This document shows positions 57,005 to 64,000 of a DNA stretch of 64,000 bases, piece by piece (the stretch's first letter is position 1; each line of letters opens with the position of its first letter). Source of the stretch: Methylopila sp. Yamaguchi (GTDB lineage Bacteria; Pseudomonadota; Alphaproteobacteria; Rhizobiales; Methylopilaceae); assembly GCF_002897035.1 (NCBI RefSeq), contig NZ_BAUX01000004.1, positions 124,001 to 188,000 on the forward strand, given 5' to 3'. The notes beneath the pieces were generated by a model. It saw nothing but the letters and a program-made list of their open reading frames with translations. It was not told where the DNA came from and made no database searches. Made by a program: the position numbers and the translations under genes.

Positions 57005-60000
57005 ATGGCGTCGATCATCGACAGCTTCCAGCTGACGTTTCGGGACTTTGAGACCCCGAACCTGCCTTCGTCCGGGCCGCGGAAGGTGTGGAAGGCCGAC
57101 GCTCGCGCGCTCGGCGGCGTAATCGAGCAGGCCGTCAATCTGATCGCGAACGGCGTCGTCATCGGGAGTGCCACGCTCTATGCGACCAAGGCCGCGATGG
57201 ACGCGGACTACGCGACGGGCGCGGTGGGTCGGCTCGCGCTCGTCTACGCCGACAGCACGGCGGCGAACAACAAGATCTGGGTGAAGGGCGCATCGGCCTG
57301 GGTCGATGCCGGCATGACGCTCGCGGCTTCCGCCGTGGCGCAGCTCGCGGACTTCTCCGCCCGCATCGCGGCGCTTGAGGCCATCGCCGGCCTGTTTCCC
57401 TACGCTGTCGCAGATGCGGCAGGCACCGTCGATGCGCTGATCCTCAACCCGACGCCAGCACTGCCGTCGCTGAAGGTCGGGTCGTTCGTCTACTTCAGGG
57501 TCAACGGCCCGAACACCGGCGCTGTCACGATCAACGTGTCCGGCCTCGGCGTGAAGGACCTTCGCGGCATGACGGGCGGAAGCCTCGTCGCCAACGACCT
57601 GCAGGCAGGGCGGGTCTACGCCGCCCGGTACACCGGCACGCGATGGGACCTCGTCACCGGCGCACTTGGCGCCTATAGCGCCGCTTCGGTTGGTCTTTCT
57701 CAGCCCAGGCGGATCACGCTCGATCCTGCAGCCACTGGCGACCTGATCATCGGGACGACCTCTGGGCCGGCAATCACGCCGACGGATCTCCTCTCGAACA
57801 ACGGCCTGCTGATCTATGTGCCGGCGGCGGTGAACACCGGGGCGGTGCTCGCGCGGATCAACGGCGACACGACGGACCGTCCGGTCCGCGACATGAACAA
57901 CGGCAGTCTGGTCGCCGGCGATTTCCAGGTCGGCAAACTGTACCTGTTCGTGGCGGACGGCGGGGCGCGCTGGCGCTGCTTGAACCCCGGAGCCGGCGTC
58001 GTCCGCGCAAGCGATATCCCAGCCGCCGTCGCCGCCGCCGTCGCCGCGCTACTCGGTGGCGCCTCCACGTCCGGCGACACGCTGAAGAAGCTTGAGGACC
58101 GGATCGCGTCCGAGGTCGTGACGCGCGGCCTGAACGACTCCGGGCTGCAGGGACAGATCACGCCGCTTGCGAACAAGCTCGCGGGCATCGCTACCGCCGC
58201 CACCGCGAACTCCACTGACGCACAGCTGCGGGACCGCGGCACGCACACGGGCGTCCAGGAGATCTCGACGGTATCCGGACTACAGGGCGCGCTAGACGGC
58301 AAGGCCGCTGCTGCTCACAGCCACGGGGCGGCGACTACGAATGCTGCGGGTTTCATGGCTTCGGCGGACAAGGCCAAGCTGGACGCCGTCGAGGCCGGCG
58401 CCGACGTCACCGACGCCCAGAACGTCGCGGCTGCGATCGCAAATTCCCCTCCCAAGACCTCGCCGGCCGACAGCGACATCCTCGCGCTGCTCGACGCCGC
58501 CACCGGCTTCGTTATGGGCAGGATTTCGTGGGCGAGCCTGCGGGCGCGGATCGGCGAAGCGTTTGACACCCGGACGAACCTCCTCGCCGGGTCGGTCAAG
58601 GCGAACCCGGCCGCCGGCGACCGCTTCCCGATCCTCGACAGCCAGAACTCGAGCGCGATCGGCTACTTCACGTGGACGGGCTTGCTGGCCGCGATCCAGA
58701 GTGGCCTCAACTTGGTCTTCCAGGGCCGCAAAACGGTTCTCGACCAGACCACGGCCGCCTTTACGACCGAGAAGGACACCTTGTACTCCGCCGCTGCGGG
58801 GAACGCCACCGCAGCGCTCGCGGCCATCACACCGCTGAGTGACATGAAGGGGAGAGCCTTCGCCCGTCCCGGCGACGCGCCTGCGCTGTTCTCGAACCAG
58901 ACGGCCGGCAAGGCTGTTGCACTCCCGCCGCCGGCATTCGGCGTGAAGGAGACGACGACCGCGCTCGGGTCCTACTGGCGGATCCGGCCGGAGGACATCG
59001 ACGATCAGACCGGCTGGCGGGACCTCGTCCAGGCGACCGACTTCGAGATCGAGGACGGGCGCACCTACCTCGTCTCCACCCGCTACGTCCGGCTCGCCAA
59101 TCCCTCGACCGCGCAGCCGGTGAAGCTCCGCTGGTTCAACCTGAATGGCAACGGCAATGCGATCAGCGACGTCGATCTGAAGACCGACCCGAACCCTGTG
59201 ACCAGTCAGGGCCCGCGCTCGCTGTTTGCGTTCATCGGCAAGGACGGCGCGCCCATTCCAACGGGGATGACGGCGCTCGACTACACGATCGCGCCGACCG
59301 CGGTTTACGGCCGCGCCGGGACCCGCATCATCTCGAACGGCCAGTCGACCGGCGTCATCTCGCTGTTCGTGAAGGACGTCACCGACGACATCACCGGCGG
59401 TCTGGACATCACCTCGTTGATCGCGCGGGTGACCGCCGTCGAGGCCTTGGCGGGCGTCGTGCCGTTCGCCGTCGTGGATGGCAGCGGAACGGCGGACACG
59501 CTCGTCATCAACCCGACGCCGGCTCTCGCTTCTCTCAGGGTCGGCGCGCTCATCTACTTCCGGGTCCTGGCCGCGAACACCGCGTCGCCGACGCTCAACG
59601 TCTCGAACCTCGGCGCGAAGGATCTGCGGGGCCAGGGCGACACCGCGCTCACGGCCGACGATCTGCAGCCCGGACGCGTCTACAGCGCCCGTTATTCCGG
59701 GTCGCGGTGGGTGCTGATGTCCGGCGCGACCGGGCTCTACACCGCCCGCGAGCCCTCAATCGCGCAGACTCGCCGCCTTGCGCTCGCGGCGAACACCGAG
59801 GCCAACGTCATCATCGGCACGACGTCTGGCCTCCCGATCAGTGACACAGACCTGCGCAACAACAACGCCCGGCTGATCTACGTCCCGACGATCGAAAACA
59901 CCGGCCCGGTCGTCGCCCGTATCAACGGAGACACCTTTGATCGGTCGGTGACCGACATGAACGGCGCCGCGCTCCGCGCCGGCGATTTTCAGGTCGGTAA

Positions 60001-61861
60001 GCGCTACGAACTGATCGCGGACGGCCCGCGCTACTGCTGCCTGAACCCCGGCGCCGGCACTCCGCGTCAGGCGGACATCCTCAGCAACGCGGCACTCCTC
60101 GACGCGCTGTTCCGGAATCGCATCCTCGCGCGCCCCGCCGAAGAGCCGCACACTTGGACCTACCAGCCGACGATCGCTCCGGCGACTGCCGGCAAGGTAC
60201 TCGACGGCGGCCCGAACTTCGTGATCGCGCCGACCGTGCGGGGCAGGGGTCTCGCGATCACCGGCGCCAACGGCGCTGGGCCCATCGGGCTCGACTACAT
60301 CGTCCCGGGCCGCGTCTACCGCGTCCGCATGGGCGTGATCCGCCTCGTTGACGACGTAGCGTTCAACCGCGCGAACCTTCGCGTGCGGGCCTTCGACAAA
60401 GACCTCGTCGGCATCAGCACCCTGCAGCTCGGCGAGACGCACATCATCAGCGTCGCGGACGGCTTCCAGGAGTACGCGACCACGATCTCGACCGACGCGA
60501 CCAAGGCTGAGGTCGCGCTGCCCGCGGGCACGGTCGCTGTCCGACGCTACGCCGCGAACGGCCAGGGCGTCACGAACGGCGTGCTCGCGGTCCTCTACGT
60601 CGCGGTCGACGACATCACGGACGGCGGCTTCGCCTCCGCCACGCCCGTCGCCGACCCCGCCAATCTCGACTTCTTCACGCGCGACGCCGGCGGAGCCCCC
60701 CGCACGCTGTCCTCAGCCGACCTCGAAGCATGGATCAAGCAAATGGCTGCTGGCCCTGACCTTTACCCCCACGACATCGTCAAGGAGACGATCGGGACCA
60801 CGGGGAGGGTCATCATCCCCAGCGCCCCCGAGGTCTACAGCGTCTTCATCCAGAATCTGTCCGAGGACTCTGACGCCGAGATCGGCATCGTTGACGGCGA
60901 CAAGTCGATCGCCGCGATGTCGGACGCGAAGTGGAGGATCGGCCGGCTCGGCTACATCGAGGCGGAGAGCCCGAACGACTTCGTGCCGGGCGCCTTCAGC
61001 ATCATCTCCAACAAGGATGGCGCGCGGTTCTCCTGCCACTTCACGACGACGACGCCGGACAACCCGATCTTTACGGCCGGCGCGGCGCAGGCGGCGGAAG
61101 AGCACCTCGCCCGCTACTCCGGCAGCATGACGACGGCGCAGCAGACCGCGATCCGCAACCGCTTCCGGACGCTCTGGCTCCTTGGCATCATCCAGAAGGC
61201 GCGGGCGGCCGGCGCCACACTGCTCACGGCGCGCGCCCCGAACCTCACCGACAGCCTCCTCGACTGGGCGCGCCCCGGCGCCATCGCGAGCGCGTTCGGC
61301 TCCCCGACGCATGTGCCGTGGTCGAACTGGGCCTTCGACGGGACCGACGACTACATCGAGACCAATGTCGGCTTCTCGGCCGGCGTCACCCCCGGCGACC
61401 ACACGGGCTATGTCGAGATCGGGCCGGAGACCCACACCTCCGCGCAGATCGCGGCCGGGTCGCAGCGCCTGCGGTTCTCCCTGAACCACCTTAACGGCAC
61501 CCGCATGCGCATCACCGACTTCTCCGCCAACATGGCCGGGTCGGGGCAAGCCTACGCGGACATCTACTACAACCCCGAGCACACGGCGGGCGGCGGCGGC
61601 CACGTCTTCGCCAGTCGCAACGACGCGATCAACACGATCGCGACTCACAAGAAAGCCGACTTCGTCGTCTCGTCGCCTCTCGATTACACCGACGCCTACA
61701 CCTTCAAGCTCGGCGCCGGCTCCTCGACCAACAACGCGGCCGTGTCGTTCTGGCCGGGCCCGGTCTACGGCGGCGGTCTTCTGCCCTTCCTCACCAAGAC
61801 GCAGCGCGACGGCCTCGTGGACGCCGACGCCGCCTTCGTCGCAGCGCTTGCGGGGGCCTGA
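57005..61861 (+). CDS. Large tail fibre protein with internal duplication
   Basis: 1618 residues from ATG 57005. The N-terminal SIIDSFQLTFRDFETPNLPS and KVWKADARALGGVIEQAVNL form the virion-attachment part. Two copies of a roughly 208-residue beta module lie at about 130-338 and 818-1025 (both with NPTPAL.SL.VG, LNPGAG). A shaft with DKAKLDAVEAGADVTDAQNV (a fibre-trimerisation signature) lies between them. The C-terminal about 250 residues contain NWAFDGTDDYIETNVGF, a lectin-like receptor-binding candidate. Only 3 nt separate it from the FAD protein gene. Confidence 0.85.
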   Translation: MASIIDSFQLTFRDFETPNLPSSGPRKVWKADARALGGVIEQAVNLIANGVVIGSATLYATKAAMDADYATGAVGRLALVYADSTAANNKIWVKGASAWVDAGMTLAASAVAQLADFSARIAALEAIAGLFPYAVADAAGTVDALILNPTPALPSLKVGSFVYFRVNGPNTGAVTINVSGLGVKDLRGMTGGSLVANDLQAGRVYAARYTGTRWDLVTGALGAYSAASVGLSQPRRITLDPAATGDLIIGTTSGPAITPTDLLSNNGLLIYVPAAVNTGAVLARINGDTTDRPVRDMNNGSLVAGDFQVGKLYLFVADGGARWRCLNPGAGVVRASDIPAAVAAAVAALLGGASTSGDTLKKLEDRIASEVVTRGLNDSGLQGQITPLANKLAGIATAATANSTDAQLRDRGTHTGVQEISTVSGLQGALDGKAAAAHSHGAATTNAAGFMASADKAKLDAVEAGADVTDAQNVAAAIANSPPKTSPADSDILALLDAATGFVMGRISWASLRARIGEAFDTRTNLLAGSVKANPAAGDRFPILDSQNSSAIGYFTWTGLLAAIQSGLNLVFQGRKTVLDQTTAAFTTEKDTLYSAAAGNATAALAAITPLSDMKGRAFARPGDAPALFSNQTAGKAVALPPPAFGVKETTTALGSYWRIRPEDIDDQTGWRDLVQATDFEIEDGRTYLVSTRYVRLANPSTAQPVKLRWFNLNGNGNAISDVDLKTDPNPVTSQGPRSLFAFIGKDGAPIPTGMTALDYTIAPTAVYGRAGTRIISNGQSTGVISLFVKDVTDDITGGLDITSLIARVTAVEALAGVVPFAVVDGSGTADTLVINPTPALASLRVGALIYFRVLAANTASPTLNVSNLGAKDLRGQGDTALTADDLQPGRVYSARYSGSRWVLMSGATGLYTAREPSIAQTRRLALAANTEANVIIGTTSGLPISDTDLRNNNARLIYVPTIENTGPVVARINGDTFDRSVTDMNGAALRAGDFQVGKRYELIADGPRYCCLNPGAGTPRQADILSNAALLDALFRNRILARPAEEPHTWTYQPTIAPATAGKVLDGGPNFVIAPTVRGRGLAITGANGAGPIGLDYIVPGRVYRVRMGVIRLVDDVAFNRANLRVRAFDKDLVGISTLQLGETHIISVADGFQEYATTISTDATKAEVALPAGTVAVRRYAANGQGVTNGVLAVLYVAVDDITDGGFASATPVADPANLDFFTRDAGGAPRTLSSADLEAWIKQMAAGPDLYPHDIVKETIGTTGRVIIPSAPEVYSVFIQNLSEDSDAEIGIVDGDKSIAAMSDAKWRIGRLGYIEAESPNDFVPGAFSIISNKDGARFSCHFTTTTPDNPIFTAGAAQAAEEHLARYSGSMTTAQQTAIRNRFRTLWLLGIIQKARAAGATLLTARAPNLTDSLLDWARPGAIASAFGSPTHVPWSNWAFDGTDDYIETNVGFSAGVTPGDHTGYVEIGPETHTSAQIAAGSQRLRFSLNHLNGTRMRITDFSANMAGSGQAYADIYYNPEHTAGGGGHVFASRNDAINTIATHKKADFVVSSPLDYTDAYTFKLGAGSSTNNAAVSFWPGPVYGGGLLPFLTKTQRDGLVDADAAFVAALAGA
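57394..60080 (+). repeat. Intragenic duplication in the fibre gene (copies 57394-58018 and 59458-60080)
   Basis: Each copy encodes VDG/ADA-G-T-x-D-x-L-x-INPTPAL, a KDLRG turn, DLQAGRVYAARYTG or DLQPGRVYSARYSG, an INGDT turn and a CLNPGAG end. The copies have diverged, so the duplication is not recent. Confidence 0.8.
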
Positions 61862-61864
61862 TCC

Positions 61865-63445
61865 ATGGCGACCATCACAGTCGACGCCTTCATCTGCGGC
61901 GGACAGATCGCGGGCCTCATCGCCGGCCGCACGATCGCGGAGAAGGGCTACGAGGTCTACGTCCAGGAGTGGACGAACGAACTCGGCGGCATGTGCGTCG
62001 CCGGCGTGCTTCAGGTGGACTACTCCGGCCGACCGCCAGCGGGGCGCGCCAACAAGTTCTGGCTCGACGTGAAGGATTACGCCGAGAGCCAGGGCGCCGT
62101 CTGGGACGGGACGAACGCGCCCGCGGGCCTGCACCCCGCGAACGGCCTGCCGCGGAACGTCTCTCCGCTCTGGGTGCTCCACGTCATCAACACGACGCTG
62201 ATCAACCATCCGAACATCACGGTCGTGAAGTCGGTTGACATCACGGGCGTCGACAAGGACCCGGTGACGAAGCGGGTCAAGAGCGTCAGCCTGAGCAACG
62301 GCGACACCGTCCTCTGCAAGCAGTGGACGGACTACTCCTACGAGAGCTGGCTTGCATCGCATGACGACGTCGGCATTCCCCATGAGTACGGCCGCATCGA
62401 CCGTCTGCAGTGGGACGAGGAGAACTCGGGCAACGCCGTCTTCGCGGTCACGGACAACCTGAAGGTGGACTTCCCGATTCGCCTCCCGAACGGCAACCTC
62501 AACCGCTCGCGCACCCATCGCCCGAGCCTGCCGGACGGCTACGGCTCGCTCACGACCATGGGCTTCAACTGGCGCTTCATGATGTCGACCAAGGCGAACC
62601 GCCGCCCTTGGTCGACGCTTGAGGCGCCGCTCCTCGCCCTGGGCTGGCGGATGGAGAACTACACCGACTTCATCAGCGAGCTGTTGCAGCGGAACGCGAC
62701 GAACATCGGGCACATCGCGTCGAGCCATCCGTGCGACACGCGCCCCGAAGACGACTCTCTCCACACGACCAACCCGACGAACATGAACGAGATCCTGCTG
62801 GCGCGGAAATACCCGCTGCTGCGGACGCCGAACCAAGCCCGCTGGTTCAAGGATCAGATGTTCCTCGCGACCGCGGGCAAGATCTTCGCGGCCTACTCAA
62901 GCCCGCTGACCAGCGCCCAGCTCAAAACGAACCTCAACAAGTACGCGCTGCCGGGGGAGGTCTATCAGACGAACTACTGGCGCGTCCCCGGCTGGCCGCC
63001 GCAGCCCTACATCCGGTCCTGCCGTCGTGCCCGCGGCATCTACACCGCGACGTGGAACAATTTTCAGAGGATCCCGCCGGACCCGACTTGCCACGCCGGC
63101 TACAACGCCGACAGCCACCAGCACTTCTGGTACTGGGACCCGGAGACGGCGATCTCTTGGAAGGAAGGCGGCCCGGAGCCCCACCAGACCAGCACGTGGC
63201 TCGTTCCGTGGCGGTTCTTCAAGCCGCACAAGCAGCACTGCGTGAACGGTCTGCTCGGCTGGAACGGCGCCGAGAGCTACATCATGTCGACGGATCTCCG
63301 GATCGAGACGATCAAGATGATGCAGGGCGAGGTCGCCGGTATCGCCATCGCACTCGCCCTCGATCTCGGCATCGACGTGGTCGACGTCTCCCACGCCGCT
63401 CTCAAGCCGCGCCTTCAGGCCGCCGGCTTCAACATGTCGCTCTGA
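61865..63445 (+). CDS. FAD-dependent oxidoreductase-like protein downstream of the tail fibre
   Basis: 526 residues, complete. The N-terminus DAFICGGQIAGLIAGRTIAE (8-27) with Glu35 in VYVQEW and ELGGMCVAG (39-47) is the FAD_oxidored-type dinucleotide site, though the central Gly of GxGxxG is Gln14. The C-terminal MMQGEVAGIAIALALDLGID is the family's second FAD contact. A middle region of about 350 residues is Trp/His/Cys-rich (HQHFWYWDPETAISW). ATG 61865 is 3 nt after the fibre stop and 10 nt before the next gene, so it is part of the late operon. A bacterial-type redox enzyme in a fibre cassette is very unusual. Confidence 0.75.
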   Translation: MATITVDAFICGGQIAGLIAGRTIAEKGYEVYVQEWTNELGGMCVAGVLQVDYSGRPPAGRANKFWLDVKDYAESQGAVWDGTNAPAGLHPANGLPRNVSPLWVLHVINTTLINHPNITVVKSVDITGVDKDPVTKRVKSVSLSNGDTVLCKQWTDYSYESWLASHDDVGIPHEYGRIDRLQWDEENSGNAVFAVTDNLKVDFPIRLPNGNLNRSRTHRPSLPDGYGSLTTMGFNWRFMMSTKANRRPWSTLEAPLLALGWRMENYTDFISELLQRNATNIGHIASSHPCDTRPEDDSLHTTNPTNMNEILLARKYPLLRTPNQARWFKDQMFLATAGKIFAAYSSPLTSAQLKTNLNKYALPGEVYQTNYWRVPGWPPQPYIRSCRRARGIYTATWNNFQRIPPDPTCHAGYNADSHQHFWYWDPETAISWKEGGPEPHQTSTWLVPWRFFKPHKQHCVNGLLGWNGAESYIMSTDLRIETIKMMQGEVAGIAIALALDLGIDVVDVSHAALKPRLQAAGFNMSL

Positions 63446-63455
63446 GGAGGCCCGG

Positions 63456-64000
63456 ATGAAAGTCTTCAACCCCGGCCTCGGCGGCTCTGGCGGCGGCTCT
63501 TCCTCGGACATCTCGCGCGAGGAACTGGAGGCGGCGGCGAACGGCCAGGCCTTCCTCCATGACGGCGTCTTCGTCAGCCACATCCCGCGCGGCGTCTATC
63601 CGATCTTTATCACGAACCCGTCCGGCAAGCAGGGCGCGCCACGCTACGTGTCGGCGCCCGCGACGCAAATGGGGCCGATCTGGTTCCCAGACGCGGACTA
63701 CGCGCCCCAGCGGGTCAACGGCAACGCGGCCGGGGATCAGTGGATCCGCATGTCGCCGTATCGACGCTACGTCGTGACCGACATCGACATCGTGAACGTG
63801 GTCGGCACGCCTGGGGCGCTGACGTTTGGCGTCTACTCGAACACCGGCGGCGCAGGCGGTGGCGGCATTGAGGTGCTGCCGACGACGACGACGCTTTCCG
63901 GCATGACATCGGACCTACGCAGCCGGAAGACGTTCGCCAACCTCAATGGCGGTTTGGGCATCGATCTTGAGGCGGACCACCTCTACCTCAACGTGGTCAC
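63456..64000 (+). CDS. Late-region protein, C-terminus beyond window
   Basis: At least 181 residues from ATG 63456, with GAGGAGG upstream. Gly/Ser-rich N-terminus (GLGGSGGGSSSD), then a beta-rich domain (AFLHDGVFVSHIPRGVYPIF; RRYVVTDIDIVNVVGTPGAL). It looks like a virion structural protein, perhaps a fibre accessory or receptor-binding head. Unrecognised, runs off the edge. Confidence 0.6.
   Translation, partial: MKVFNPGLGGSGGGSSSDISREELEAAANGQAFLHDGVFVSHIPRGVYPIFITNPSGKQGAPRYVSAPATQMGPIWFPDADYAPQRVNGNAAGDQWIRMSPYRRYVVTDIDIVNVVGTPGALTFGVYSNTGGAGGGGIEVLPTTTTLSGMTSDLRSRKTFANLNGGLGIDLEADHLYLNVV

Noticed and set aside
27000-64000. Integrase or transposase in the window
   Set aside because: No tyrosine or serine recombinase motif, and no insertion sequence with terminal repeats, was found on either strand.
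1-64000. CRISPR array
   Set aside because: No regularly spaced direct repeats with unique spacers were seen.

Overview
The window looks like a high-GC (about 65-70 %) alphaproteobacterial chromosome, most likely Hyphomicrobiales/Rhizobiales. This rests on the ExoF/GumC-type polysaccharide export genes, the style of the prophage genes, and a tRNA-Arg(UCU) remnant and CAU tRNA of alphaproteobacterial type. No rRNA or housekeeping marker is present, so the order-level placement is inference.

Region 1 (1-26755) is a Wzx/Wzy-type exopolysaccharide locus. A leftward operon (6410 to beyond base 1) encodes a degenerate GT2-like protein, a Wzx flippase, a WecA/MraY-family initiating sugar-phosphate transferase, a GT2 glycosyltransferase, a YdcF-like protein and a Wzy-like polymerase cut by the window edge. 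A rightward series (6752-20114) carries a very unusual N,N-dimethylformamidase-beta-like protein with two DUF4082-type repeats, two further glycosyltransferases, GalE, a secreted beta-helix protein, three GT4 enzymes and a methyltransferase. A LuxR-type regulator with a non-phosphorylatable receiver-like domain (20585) then precedes a Wzz/GumC-BY-kinase fusion that has lost its P-loop and an ExoF-type outer-membrane export protein. GDP-mannose dehydratase and GDP-fucose synthase (leftward, 26755-24703) supply GDP-L-fucose, so a fucose-containing polymer is likely.

Region 2 (27083-34713) is the left arm of an integrated element. It begins at a 45-bp fragment of the 3' half of tRNA-Arg(UCU), the expected duplication at an integration site, so the intact tRNA should lie past base 64000. 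This arm is decayed and mosaic. It holds frameshifted or truncated remnants of an M15 endolysin, a RusA resolvase and a CHC2 primase, an excisionase-like gene, and three lower-GC insertions (an HNH-like protein and two membrane proteins). An intact, overlapping three-gene TTG-start operon (unknown, DUF6362-like, GIY-YIG) is followed by an initiator-like tRNA-Met(CAU), a structured intergenic RNA candidate, and an XRE regulator with a promoter, leader peptide and tandem dyads.

Region 3 (34997-64000) is the late region of a tailed, HK97-like long-tailed prophage: HNH endonuclease, candidate cos region, TerS, TerL, portal, ClpP-like protease, major capsid protein, connectors, tail tube, tail chaperone with a -1 frameshift site (GGGAAAC), a membrane-protein moron, a tape measure protein with an embedded M15-like peptidase, baseplate/tip proteins, a 1618-aa tail fibre with a large internal duplication, and an FAD-dependent oxidoreductase-like protein directly downstream of the fibre. 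No integrase or functional lysis gene is visible in the window. These would be expected to the right, or are lost.
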